In this document: in pieces, positions 26,500-35,402 of the stretch
How positions within the stretch are numbered: the first letter of the stretch is position 1
Layout: each line of letters starts with the position of its first letter
NCBI GenBank assembly: GCA_945863875.1
Contig: CAMBBS010000004.1
Coordinates: 99,125-163,124, forward strand
DNA: 64,000 nt
Origin: Desulfopila aestuarii DSM 18488
GTDB taxonomy: Bacteria; Desulfobacterota; Desulfobulbia; Desulfobulbales; Desulfocapsaceae
Reading direction: 5' to 3'
Program-made: the position numbers and the translations under genes
Notes under the pieces: generated by a model
The model's input: the letters and a program-made list of their open reading frames with translations, nothing else
Told to the model about the DNA's origin: nothing
The model's database searches: none

Positions 26500-26912
26500 G
26501 ATGTTCTCCTGTGGATTATTGTTGTGTTATCTCAGCTGAATGTTGATATTCAACCAACCTGTTTTACAGAACAAAAAATCAAAAGCCGAAATGAGCCTGC
26601 CCGGCCTGGAAAGATTCAACGATTATACTGATCCAGTATTCTCTCGCGCTTTTTCCACGCAATTGCAGGAAAGTGCATGCCTGATGGCGATACAAGTCAT
26701 TTAGCATATCTGTTTTTTTAACGCCGCTGAATCTTTTGCGGGTCTTCCATGTAAAGAACGCATGGAAACCTTCTCTGTTGAGAAGTATTCGCCGGCCTGG
26801 CCATATTGCATATTGCCAGGCGAGCTTCTTCAGGCAAGAGGGGAAAACAATCCGGGATAGAAATGGGGGGCGGAAAATCGAGAAAAATCGTCTGTGAAAT
26901 GGGGCGGGGAAT
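26500..26912. other. Intergenic region upstream of proX
   Basis: About 413 bp. It must hold the proX promoter. A 13-bp palindrome GTTGATATTCAAC at 26542-26554 lies about 45 bp before the proX start and overlaps a loose -35/-10 pair, so it is a possible operator. A 128-codon minus-strand frame spanning much of this gap overlaps the LysR end and has no family features; I treat it as non-coding. Confidence 0.4.
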
Positions 26913-27833
26913 CTATGGCTGCATTTCCATAAGGCTTTTTCGTGCTTCGTCACGAATCCAGTCATAGAGGATAAGGGCCGGGTCGTTTTCGACTCTTTTG
27001 GATTTCGGTGGGAATATCCAGTAACCGTAGACCGTGTTTACCGGATCGCCTAGAGTTTCAAGAAGGCCTTTCCTGAGGACATGGGAGGCAATATTGATGT
27101 CGACCATGGCAATGCCAAGACCGGAGATTGCAGCAATAATGGTCTGGTCCTGGGTGCTGAATTCTATGCCGGCAGAAATGTCAGCAACGGAGGGTTTGAT
27201 GACGGGGTTATTGCAGCGATCAATCCACTGTTCCCAGTAAGGAAGTCGGCTTGTTTCAGACAGGGTGTGCAGCAAGGGGATGTCGTCAATGCCGCCGGTT
27301 TCGATGATTCGCTGCTTCAGCTCCGGTGTGCAAGCTGGAATAATGATCTCGGGAAAGAGGATGGTCCCGCCGATGGTACCGAGTTCTTCAGAGCCGAATC
27401 CAACCTGGCAGTCAAATTCGCCGAACGAACTGTAGCTGTAGTTTTTATGGGTGAGGATCGTCAAGGTTGCCGGACAGATCTGCTTGAACAAGTAGAGGCG
27501 CGAGGCCAGCCAGCGGGAGGCAAATGTGGGTGGCAGTGCTATAATGAGCCGCCGCAGCGCGCCGCCTTTGCGGAGGCGGTTGACTGTGGCGGCCAGTTCG
27601 CTGAGGGCAGTACTTACCACGGAGTAGAAAATCTGGCCATTGTCGGTGAGCTCAAGACGATTATTGTCGCGTACGAACACCTCAAAACCCAGGGTTTCTT
27701 CAAGGCTTTTGATCTGCCGGCTGATTGCGCTCTGGGTGAGAAAAAGTTCTTTGGCAGAAAGGGTAAAGCTACCAAGTCTGGCCGCTGATTCAAAGGTCTG
27801 CAGGACTTTTGCGCTTGGCATGTTTTTCAGCAT
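26913..27833 (-). CDS. LysR-family transcriptional regulator
   Basis: About 306 residues from the ATG at 27833. The N-terminal winged HTH (residues about 8-67: LQTFESAARLGSFTLSAKEL, QSAISRQIKSLEE) and the C-terminal effector domain are typical, in the GcvA-like branch. It is divergent from the SDR gene that opens the plus-strand catabolic operon, 280 bp away. LysR proteins usually control the divergent operon and bind a pathway metabolite, so it is the likely regulator of the cluster, and perhaps of proXWV downstream on its own strand. Confidence 0.9.
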   Translation of the reverse strand: MLKNMPSAKVLQTFESAARLGSFTLSAKELFLTQSAISRQIKSLEETLGFEVFVRDNNRLELTDNGQIFYSVVSTALSELAATVNRLRKGGALRRLIIALPPTFASRWLASRLYLFKQICPATLTILTHKNYSYSSFGEFDCQVGFGSEELGTIGGTILFPEIIIPACTPELKQRIIETGGIDDIPLLHTLSETSRLPYWEQWIDRCNNPVIKPSVADISAGIEFSTQDQTIIAAISGLGIAMVDINIASHVLRKGLLETLGDPVNTVYGYWIFPPKSKRVENDPALILYDWIRDEARKSLMEMQP

Positions 27834-28113
27834 GGGAGAGCCTCGCTGTACGAATGGAGAATATGGCCTGGATTCTGGATGAAAACGCACGAAATATTAC
27901 CATAAAGCCTTTGTCTTTACCCGCTCTTTCGAACCAAGGTTGTCGATGGAGGTTGTTTACTGCGAATTTTGCATCGTCTCCATGCGTGAAAGTCGTTTGT
28001 CATTTCGAGATATGATTTCTATAGTTGGATCTTTTCTATGAAAGGATCAGCATGCACAGGAAACGAGTGTTTTTCAGCAGGGTGAAATCAAAGAAAGCAA
28101 GGAGCATGACGCG

Positions 28114-28890
28114 ATGACTATCGATAATTTTTCGATGGACTTTTTTTCCCTTCAGGGTAAAACAGCAATCGTCACGGGTGGCAACAGTGGGTTAGGTCAG
28201 GCTTTTGCTACGGCATTGGCAAAAGCCGGGGCCAATATTTTTATCCCCAGTTTTCTCCCAGACCAAACAGAAACGAGCGCCCTCATAGAGAAACAAGGGG
28301 TGAAAGTTGACTTCATGCAGGTCGATATCACCGGGAAAGGGATGCCGAAAAGGGTTATTGATCGCTGTGTCGAGTCCTTTGGCGGGGTTGATATTCTTGT
28401 CAATAACGCCGGGATATGCAAATTGAATACTGTCCTGGAATTTGGCCGCCAGGACTGGGATCCGATGATCGATATCAATCTCACCGCCGCCTTTGAACTG
28501 AGTTTTGAAGCGGCCAAACGAATGATTCCTCAGAAAAGCGGAAAGATCATCAATATCTGTTCGCTTTTTTCGTTTCTCGGCGGCCGGTGGTCTCCGGCAT
28601 ATTCTGCGACCAAACACGCCCTTGCCGGATTTACCAAGGCCTATTGTGATGAACTCGGCCAGCATAATATTCAAGTAAATGGTATTGCTCCCGGTTACTA
28701 TGCAACAGAAATAACCGCTGAAACAAGGAAAAATCCTGAGTCCAATAAGCGGGTTCTCGATCATATTCCGGCAAACCGCTGGGGAGAGCGGCAGGATCTG
28801 ATGGGCGCAATGATTTTTCTGGCGAGCAGGGCATCGGATTACGTAAATGGTCATCTGCTGGTGGTGGATGGTGGGTATCTGGTCCGTTGA
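28114..28890 (+). CDS. Short-chain dehydrogenase/reductase
   Basis: A 258-residue classical SDR: cofactor motif TGGNSGLG (about 21-28), NNAG (about 95-98), catalytic Ser in INICSLFSF, YSATK (Tyr/Lys pair near 162-166) and C-terminal VNGHLLVVDGGYL. It is most like the KduD/2-deoxy-D-gluconate 3-dehydrogenase branch, which oxidises secondary alcohols of sugar acids with NAD(P). It heads a plus-strand operon (89 bp to the FAD oxidase). The ATG at 28114 has an AAGGAG box; a preceding out-of-frame ATG is ignored. Confidence 0.9.
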   Translation: MTIDNFSMDFFSLQGKTAIVTGGNSGLGQAFATALAKAGANIFIPSFLPDQTETSALIEKQGVKVDFMQVDITGKGMPKRVIDRCVESFGGVDILVNNAGICKLNTVLEFGRQDWDPMIDINLTAAFELSFEAAKRMIPQKSGKIINICSLFSFLGGRWSPAYSATKHALAGFTKAYCDELGQHNIQVNGIAPGYYATEITAETRKNPESNKRVLDHIPANRWGERQDLMGAMIFLASRASDYVNGHLLVVDGGYLVR

Positions 28891-28977
28891 CGATACAGAC
28901 TGTTTACCGTCCCCTCTTGAAGGGAAAAACAACAAAAGAATTTCTAAGATACGCACGAGAAAAGGAAGCTGATTATT

Positions 28978-30432
28978 ATGGCACTGTCGAGAGAAGCGAT
29001 TGTCGAGCAATTGCAGAAAATAGCAGGACCGGAACAGGTTATCACCGATGAGCAGGTGCTGAAGGAAAACAGCCATGATCGCTATCGAAAACTGCAGAGT
29101 GTCTTCGGTATCTACGCCCTGCCGCTGCCCGCTGCCGTGGTCAAATTGACCGATGTTGAGCAAGTCTCCGCGGTGCTGAAGTTCTTGAACGAAAACAAAA
29201 TCAACTGCGTGCCTCGAACCGGCGGTTCGGCAACCGAGGGGGGGCTGGAAACGATCGTTGAAAACTCGGTTGTACTCGATGGTTCGGGTATGAACCGGAT
29301 CATCAAAATTGATGCCGACAATATGCTGGCCACAGCCCAGTGTGGCGTCAATTTGGAAGTGCTGGAGAACCAACTCCGCGCCCAGGGTTTTACCACGGGC
29401 CATTCGCCCCAGTCAAAACCGCTGGCCCAGATGGGCGGGCTGGTGGCGACTCGATCCATCGGCCAGTTTTCGACCCTGTATGGCGCCATTGAAGATATGG
29501 TTGTTGGTCTCGAAGCGGTTTTCCCAAATGGGCAGATCACCAGAATAAAAAATGTGCCGCGCCGCGCATGCGGTCCGGATATTCGTCACGTGATCATCGG
29601 CAATGAAGGCGCCCTTTGTTATATAACTGAGGTTACGGTGAAAATGTTTACATATCAGCCGGAAAACAACCTGTTCTTCGGTTATGCGCTGGATAATATG
29701 AAAACCGGTTTCGCCATTCTTCGAGAGATCATGGTGACGGGTTTTCGCCCTTCCATTGCCCGTCTTTATGACGCTGAAGATGGGGCACAGCATGGCTTTG
29801 ACCAATTTGCCGAGGGCAAGTGCCTCCTCATCTTTATGACGGAAGGCCCGAAGGGTATTAGCCGGGCGACTGGTGAGGGGATTGAGGAGATTGTCGCAAG
29901 ATACGATGAGTGCCGAAAAGTGAATACCCAGATTATTGAAAACTGGTTCAACCATCTCAACTGGGATCCGTCTAAAGTTCAAGCGGAACGTGATTTTATG
30001 CGGAAAAATCTTAATCTGGGATTTACCACCGAGGTATCGGGAAACTGGTCGTGCATCAATACCATCTACGAAAACACCATCAAGCGCATCCGCGAAGAAT
30101 TTCCACATGCCGAGGATCTCACCATGCTCGGTGGGCACTCGTCGCACAGTTATCAGACCGGGACGAACATGTACTTTGTCTATGATTACAATGTAGTAAA
30201 TTGTGCAATGGAAGAGGAGCTGGAGAAGTACCATGTACCCTTGAACGCCATGATTGTCGAAGAGACACTCAAGGCAGGAGGATCCATGGTGCATCACCAC
30301 GGCATCGGCAAATACCGAACCCCGTGGACCAAGGAAGAACATGGTTCCGCTTACTATATTCTTAAAGCCTTGAAGGATGTTTTTGATCCCAACGGTATCA
30401 TGAACACTGGAACCATTTATCCACTCAAGTAA
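28978..30432 (+). CDS. FAD-linked oxidase, AGPS-like
   Basis: A 484-residue flavoprotein of the vanillyl-alcohol oxidase/GlcD superfamily. The FAD-binding PCMH domain (about 40-215: PRTGGSATEGG, MGGLVATRSIGQFST, GNEGALCYITEVTVK) precedes a C-terminal FAD-oxidase domain with HHHGIGK (about 442-448), the motif seen in alkylglycerone-phosphate synthase and its bacterial relatives. It probably oxidises a hydroxy acid or polyol, passing electrons to the ETF encoded next. Its stop (TAATG) overlaps the EtfB start by 1 nt. Confidence 0.85.
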   Translation: MALSREAIVEQLQKIAGPEQVITDEQVLKENSHDRYRKLQSVFGIYALPLPAAVVKLTDVEQVSAVLKFLNENKINCVPRTGGSATEGGLETIVENSVVLDGSGMNRIIKIDADNMLATAQCGVNLEVLENQLRAQGFTTGHSPQSKPLAQMGGLVATRSIGQFSTLYGAIEDMVVGLEAVFPNGQITRIKNVPRRACGPDIRHVIIGNEGALCYITEVTVKMFTYQPENNLFFGYALDNMKTGFAILREIMVTGFRPSIARLYDAEDGAQHGFDQFAEGKCLLIFMTEGPKGISRATGEGIEEIVARYDECRKVNTQIIENWFNHLNWDPSKVQAERDFMRKNLNLGFTTEVSGNWSCINTIYENTIKRIREEFPHAEDLTMLGGHSSHSYQTGTNMYFVYDYNVVNCAMEEELEKYHVPLNAMIVEETLKAGGSMVHHHGIGKYRTPWTKEEHGSAYYILKALKDVFDPNGIMNTGTIYPLK

Positions 30433-31256
30433 TGAAGATAGTGGTCTGCTTTAAAACCCTTGCCGATTACCCGATGCTGACGGAACGGGATTGGCGGGTT
30501 GACGAACAGCACCAGGTCGATTTGGCCTGGGTCAGGCAGGTTTATAACTGCTATGACGAAAGCGCGCTGGAGCTGGCCCTGCAACTTGCACACGATGGGC
30601 CGGACGCAGCTGCTTGCGAAACCACGGCCCTGAGTATCGATGACAGTCGTGCCGATCTTTTTCTTCGGCATCTCTATGCCGTGCAGTATGACCGGGCGGT
30701 GCGTATCGACTGTGGAGAAGAGGTCGACCTGCGCTTCAACCCGTTGGCGGTTTCTTTGCTGCTCGCCTCATATATCCGGGAAATCGGGGGCCAGCAATTG
30801 GTATTAATCGGTTCGGAGGGTGGCATGGGCGATAACCGACAGACCGGTTTTCTGGTTGCTGAGCGCCTTGGCTGGCCCTGCATCCGCGAAGTCATCGATG
30901 TGGTTCCGGAGGAATCACGAGAATGTCTGTGCGTGACGAGCAGGCGTGAAGGCGCTGTATTGACGCAGACGGTCGGTTTGCCGCTGGTGCTGGTGATTGG
31001 CAACGTCCTTCGCTCGCCCTACCTTCGTGTGCCGACACTGAAGGAAAAACTGGCCGGGAAAAAGAAACAGGTGCTTGTCCTTTCGCCAACGGATCTGGCA
31101 ATTGCCCCGGATAACCTGAGCGGAAATGATCGCACGCTGGTGGGGCTTTTCAGGCAACGTCAGGACCGACAATGTGTCATGCTTGCAGGAGAGAATGCCC
31201 GGGAAAAAGCCAAGACACTGTATCATCAATATCTTGCCGAGAGACTGAAAGGATGA
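30432..31256 (+). CDS. Electron transfer flavoprotein beta-subunit-like protein
   Basis: A 274-residue EtfB-like protein: N-terminal MKIVVCFKTLADYP, DESALELALQLA, a middle GSEGGMGDNRQTGF (EtfB GxxxxDGDTGQ region) and RVPTLKEKLAGKKKQ (usual R-psL..Ak). It is divergent from housekeeping EtfB. With EtfA and the GlcD-like dehydrogenase next in order it mirrors the lctB-lctC-lctD arrangement of lactate dehydrogenase/EtfAB complexes. Overlaps the EtfA start by 4 bp. Confidence 0.85.
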   Translation: MKIVVCFKTLADYPMLTERDWRVDEQHQVDLAWVRQVYNCYDESALELALQLAHDGPDAAACETTALSIDDSRADLFLRHLYAVQYDRAVRIDCGEEVDLRFNPLAVSLLLASYIREIGGQQLVLIGSEGGMGDNRQTGFLVAERLGWPCIREVIDVVPEESRECLCVTSRREGAVLTQTVGLPLVLVIGNVLRSPYLRVPTLKEKLAGKKKQVLVLSPTDLAIAPDNLSGNDRTLVGLFRQRQDRQCVMLAGENAREKAKTLYHQYLAERLKG

Positions 31257-32254
31257 AGGCGGCAATGGTCATGCATGCTGATGCAGACATATTGCTGCAA
31301 GCCGCGGAATTGAACAGCCTGCTTGCCGGTCCGGCGGACCATCTTGACTCGCTTGAAATGTGGCTTTTATACCACGAAAAACCTCCTGAAAACATCCCCC
31401 GGTTTGCCTATCCCCTCGCGGCCATTCGGCTGCTGCAGGTCGATGCCCCCGATGTTCCGGAAGCCGTTCTCCATGTCCTGCAGCAGATACAGTCCAACAG
31501 GAAAATGGACATGCTGCTCTTTTGCAGCGATGGATTAGGCCAGGAACTCTGCACCCGTCTTGCCTATCGCCTGGGGGGCAGTTCAGCCCTGACCGTTGAG
31601 CGCTGTCTGGTGGTCGATGCTACCATAGCAGTGGAACGGCCTGTCTACGGTAACAATCTGATGGCCCGGATTCGACTGGAGCTGCGTCCATACTGCCTCT
31701 CTGTTGCCAAGAAAGGGAAGGGTTCCCCCCTGGAGGCTACACGAGATACCGCATTTTTTGAGACTGTAAACTTGCCGCCGTTGCAGATTGATTGGCTGAA
31801 GGCGTGGGCCATTGAAGTGGACGAGGGCGAGTCGGCCCTGGCCGCCGCGGAGATTGTTCTTGCTGTCGGCAATGGTGTGCAGAGTCGAGAAAACATGCAG
31901 AAAATGCAGGTTGTTGCCGATACACTCGGGGCGGAAATCGGTGCCAGCAGACCGGTGGTCATGAGCGCCTGGAGCGATATGAACCGATTAATTGGTATGT
32001 CCGGGCATATCCTGTCGCCGCGCATCTGTATCGCCGCGGGGGTGTCCGGTGCCGGTGTTTTCCGCGGCGGCATCCGGAACAGCCGTTTTCTCGTGGCGAT
32101 AAATACCGACAAACAGGCCGCCATCTTTGAGATTGCCGATGTCGGCATAGTCGATGATCTTTTTGCGGTTCTTTTCGAGCTCGAAAGCATAGTCCGCAAG
32201 GCTACGGCGCAGAATGATGCCGTCGCTGCTCAAGAACGCCAGAATGGCGACTGA
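31253..32254 (+). CDS. Electron transfer flavoprotein alpha-subunit-like protein
   Basis: A 333-residue protein from the ATG at 31253 (ATGA overlap with EtfB); the longer frame upstream lies inside EtfB. The C-terminal third is the EtfA FAD-binding domain: GASRPVVMSAW, HILSPRICIAAGVSGAGVF, VAINTDKQAAIFEIADVGIVDDL. The N-terminal ferredoxin-type extension found in some bifurcating EtfAs is missing, so bifurcation is not supported by sequence. It should carry FAD and dock with the flanking FAD dehydrogenases. Confidence 0.87.
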   Translation: MKAAMVMHADADILLQAAELNSLLAGPADHLDSLEMWLLYHEKPPENIPRFAYPLAAIRLLQVDAPDVPEAVLHVLQQIQSNRKMDMLLFCSDGLGQELCTRLAYRLGGSSALTVERCLVVDATIAVERPVYGNNLMARIRLELRPYCLSVAKKGKGSPLEATRDTAFFETVNLPPLQIDWLKAWAIEVDEGESALAAAEIVLAVGNGVQSRENMQKMQVVADTLGAEIGASRPVVMSAWSDMNRLIGMSGHILSPRICIAAGVSGAGVFRGGIRNSRFLVAINTDKQAAIFEIADVGIVDDLFAVLFELESIVRKATAQNDAVAAQERQNGD

Positions 32255-32261
32255 GGGAAGC

Positions 32262-33809
32262 ATGGGAAAAGAGATTTTGCCCTTAGACAATCGCTTCAGC
32301 GACTATCTGCGCGATGAATCACGAAATGTCGGCCGGGCCGAAAGCATCTCCTTCCCGGAGAGTGAGGCCGACGTGCGGCATATCCTTGCCACCCTGCGCA
32401 CATTGAAAACTCCCACGACCGTTCAAGGCAGCCGGACCGGCATATGCGGCGGTGCCGTGCCGGACGGGGGGCACATTCTGAACTTGTCCAGGATGAAAGA
32501 TATTGTCGGGATGGCAGAGAGTCGGGACGGTTGTTTCTCGATACGGGTGCAACCGGGCATCTCCCTTGCGGCATTGACCCGGCAGCTCTATCATCCGGTC
32601 GTTGATACCGCCGCCTGGGATGATCCCTCCAGGCGTGCCTTACATGCCTTCTCGCTGGCTGAAAAAAAGTTCTGGCCACCCGATCCGACCGAGGACTCCG
32701 CCTCTATCGGCGGCATTGCCGCCAATAACGCCGGCGGCATCACCGCCCATTATTACGGACCGGCACGAAGATATATAAGCGCCATCCGTTTCGTCGACAG
32801 CAAGGGTGATGGATATCAGGTCGAACGGGGACGCTTCTTTTTTTCGCAGGGGAAATGTCCCCATCCGAACGGCAAAATACTCTTTGTCGAGTCACCTCCG
32901 ACCGGTGCCGCACCGGTACTTGATCTCATCGATGTGTATCTGGGCAGTGAGGGAATGCTTGGCGTGATAACCGAGTTGACCCTCAAGCTGCTGGCCTCTC
33001 CGAAGGAACACTGGGCCATTGTTTTCTTCTTCACCGCTGAATCCGAGGCGGCAAACTTTATTGAACAAATCAGGACAAGGCCGAACGAGCCTGCGGAGGC
33101 GCATATCGTTGCGGTCGAGTTTCTCGATCATGACACGCTGTTCTGCATAGATCAGCAGAAAGAGGTGAATAACCGCCTGGCGGTATTGCCTGATGTTCCA
33201 TCGGTGACGGCTGCGGCGGTCTATCTGGAGCTTCATGGCGACAGGGCTGTGCAGGTTGAAGACCTGGCTTCCCAGCTCCTTGAAATGTCGGCGGCATACG
33301 GTTGTGATCAGGATACTGCCTGGGCCTTTTCCGGGGAGCAGGAAATGAAAAAGGCCAGACTCTTTCGCCATGCTGCGCCGGAGTCGGTGAACGGGCGCAT
33401 TGACAGCGTGCGGAGAACAGATCCGCGCATCTGTAAACTTGGTACGGATATGCGAATGGCCGGCTGCTCCTTTGCCGATGTCCTTGGCATGTATCGTTTG
33501 GACCTCGACCGGGCTGGCCTGCAAGCTGCAATCTTTGGTCATGCCGGTGATCTTCATCTGCACGTCAACATTTTACCGAAGAATCATGATGAATTTCTTG
33601 CAGGGCAAAAAATCATTGCCGCATGGGCAAAAAAAGTTGACGCGGTCGGTGGGAGTGTGGTGACCGAACACGGGGTAGGTAAAGTCAAAAAATGCCTCTT
33701 TCGATCGCTTCCATTCCCTCGTCGGCTTGAAATTCTCCGCCATCTGAAAGAGCAACTGGATCCGGAGGGGCTTTTCAATCCGGGCAATATGTTTGAGCTC
33801 AATAGATAA
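32262..33809 (+). CDS. FAD-binding 2-hydroxyacid dehydrogenase, GlcD-like
   Basis: A 515-residue flavoprotein from the ATG at 32262 (GAGGG box), 7 bp after EtfA. The PCMH FAD-binding domain (about 35-225: TVQGSRTGICGGAVP, SIGGIAANNAGG, GSEGMLGVITELTLKLL) is followed by FAD-oxidase_C ending GHAGDLHLHVNIL, TEHGVGKVKK and LDPEGLFNPGNMF. These are the landmarks of GlcD/D-lactate-dehydrogenase-type enzymes. Together with EtfBA it should oxidise a 2-hydroxy acid. Residues HGVGK are the usual active-site region. Two FAD dehydrogenases flanking one EtfBA pair is notable. Confidence 0.9.
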   Translation: MGKEILPLDNRFSDYLRDESRNVGRAESISFPESEADVRHILATLRTLKTPTTVQGSRTGICGGAVPDGGHILNLSRMKDIVGMAESRDGCFSIRVQPGISLAALTRQLYHPVVDTAAWDDPSRRALHAFSLAEKKFWPPDPTEDSASIGGIAANNAGGITAHYYGPARRYISAIRFVDSKGDGYQVERGRFFFSQGKCPHPNGKILFVESPPTGAAPVLDLIDVYLGSEGMLGVITELTLKLLASPKEHWAIVFFFTAESEAANFIEQIRTRPNEPAEAHIVAVEFLDHDTLFCIDQQKEVNNRLAVLPDVPSVTAAAVYLELHGDRAVQVEDLASQLLEMSAAYGCDQDTAWAFSGEQEMKKARLFRHAAPESVNGRIDSVRRTDPRICKLGTDMRMAGCSFADVLGMYRLDLDRAGLQAAIFGHAGDLHLHVNILPKNHDEFLAGQKIIAAWAKKVDAVGGSVVTEHGVGKVKKCLFRSLPFPRRLEILRHLKEQLDPEGLFNPGNMFELNR

Positions 33810-33859
33810 GGCGCGCGGTTTAGGCAGTTTTTTTTAATCTATTTTTCAACAGGTGGTCA

Positions 33860-35308
33860 ATGCGTAAAAAGTATCTCATGGGCGTAGATGTCGGTACCCA
33901 GAGTTCCAAGGTGGTGATATTTGATCTTGACGGCAATATTGTCTGCGAGGGCAAAAAGGCTCTCCGGAAAATGGTCATCCCGGCACCTCTTCTCGCCGAA
34001 CATCCCGGTGACGATTTGTGGGATTCGCTCAAGGCGGCGTTTGCCGAGGTCATGACGCGGTTCAAGGAAGACGGGGGAAATGTCGATGATATCCTGGCGA
34101 TGGGTGTCTGTATCATCCGTTGCTGCCGGGTTTTGCTGAAAGAGAACGGTGAGCTCGCCTGCCCGGTCATTAACTGGATGGATAAACGGCTGAATACTCC
34201 CTATCAGCATCTTGCGGCCTACGGCGATGTTCGTTATGTAACCACTGCTTCGGGCTATATTACCCATCGATTGACGGACGAATGCAGGGATACCTGCGCC
34301 AACTACATCGGTTGGTGGCCGATGGACAATGATACCTGGAACTGGAGCACCGATCCGGAGACCATGGCGAACTGCAATGTTCCTCGGGAGATGCTGTTCG
34401 AGGTGGTAAAACCCGGAGAAATACTTGGTCAGGTGACCGCCCGGGCAGCGGCACTCCTCGGTATCCCCGCCGGCTTACCGGTAGTTGCCACCGCCCATGA
34501 TAAGGCGGTTGAGGCATTAGGCTCCGGAACACTCCAGGCCGGTACGGCGCTTGTCTCGCTTGGCACCTATGTCGGGGCGATGGTGCACGGCCAGGCCAAC
34601 GTCAAGGATGCTAAAAATTTCTGGCCGTTCCAGGCCTCCATTCCCGACCGCTATCTTTACGAATGTATGGGCGTTCGGCGTGGCATGTGGACCATCAGCT
34701 GGTTCTGCGACCTGTTCGGCCCGGGGATTGTTGACGAGGCGAGGGATAAGGGCGTGACCGTCGAGGAACTGTTCAACCGTGAGGCGGCGTCGGTTCCGGC
34801 TGGCTGTGAAGGCTTGGTGACGGTGCATGACTGGGCTCCACCGGCCGAGGCCCCCTATCGCAAGGGGGTGATGTTCGGTTTCGATGGCCGCCATACCAGG
34901 GCGCACATTTATCGCTCTCTCCTCGAAGGGGTCGCCTTCAGGATGAAGAGCCATATGGACCAGATGATGGCCGAGCTCGGTACCCCGCTGCAGAGAATGG
35001 TGATTTCGGGCGGCGGTGCAAACAGTGATCTGTTTATGCAGATCTTTGCCGATGTGTTTGCGGTGCCGACCTGCCGTAACCAGATGAACGGTTCGGCGGC
35101 GGTCGGGTGTGCCATCAACGCCGGCATGGCGGTTGGCGCCTTTGCTTCCTGCGATGAGGCGATCAGCCGTATGGTCAGGATGGGGGATCAATTCCAGCCT
35201 GTCCTTGCCAACACCAGGTTCTATGACCAGCTGTTTCACCAGGTTTACACCAAGGTGCATGACCACTTTGATCCAATTTTAGAAGGACTGAGCCGGTTGG
35301 TTGATTAG
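33860..35308 (+). CDS. FGGY-family carbohydrate kinase
   Basis: A 482-residue kinase. FGGY_N begins MGVDVGTQSSKVVIFD and contains the catalytic-Asp region VINWMDKRL; FGGY_C carries VSLGTYVGAMVHG, the phosphate-binding GGGANSDLFMQIFADV and the C-terminal GSAAVGCAINAGMAVG. It resembles pentulose/LsrK-like members, phosphorylating a ketose or polyol with ATP. It ends the plus-strand operon and faces the lyase gene across a shared bidirectional terminator. Its presence indicates that part of the substrate or an intermediate is a polyhydroxylated, sugar-like compound. Confidence 0.9.
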   Translation: MRKKYLMGVDVGTQSSKVVIFDLDGNIVCEGKKALRKMVIPAPLLAEHPGDDLWDSLKAAFAEVMTRFKEDGGNVDDILAMGVCIIRCCRVLLKENGELACPVINWMDKRLNTPYQHLAAYGDVRYVTTASGYITHRLTDECRDTCANYIGWWPMDNDTWNWSTDPETMANCNVPREMLFEVVKPGEILGQVTARAAALLGIPAGLPVVATAHDKAVEALGSGTLQAGTALVSLGTYVGAMVHGQANVKDAKNFWPFQASIPDRYLYECMGVRRGMWTISWFCDLFGPGIVDEARDKGVTVEELFNREAASVPAGCEGLVTVHDWAPPAEAPYRKGVMFGFDGRHTRAHIYRSLLEGVAFRMKSHMDQMMAELGTPLQRMVISGGGANSDLFMQIFADVFAVPTCRNQMNGSAAVGCAINAGMAVGAFASCDEAISRMVRMGDQFQPVLANTRFYDQLFHQVYTKVHDHFDPILEGLSRLVD

Positions 35309-35357
35309 ATACGCCTCAACTTCTGCCACTCAGTCGAGCACCCCCTTGGAATGTAAT

Positions 35358-35402
35358 AAAAATAGCTGGTGCATAACAAGATTGCCGGCTATTTCTCTTT
35401 TT
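35358..35402. terminator. Bidirectional terminator between convergent kinase and lyase genes
   Basis: AAATAGCTGG pairs with CCGGCTATTT (10 bp with one G-T pair) around a 15-nt loop; T-rich tails follow on the plus strand (CTCTTTTT) and, on the minus strand, TTTTATT. The lyase stop codon at 35389-35391 is inside the stem. Confidence 0.65.

Noticed and set aside
26579..26965. A 128-codon minus-strand frame in the proX/LysR gap
   Set aside because: It overlaps the end of the LysR gene, has a low-complexity composition and no recognisable family.
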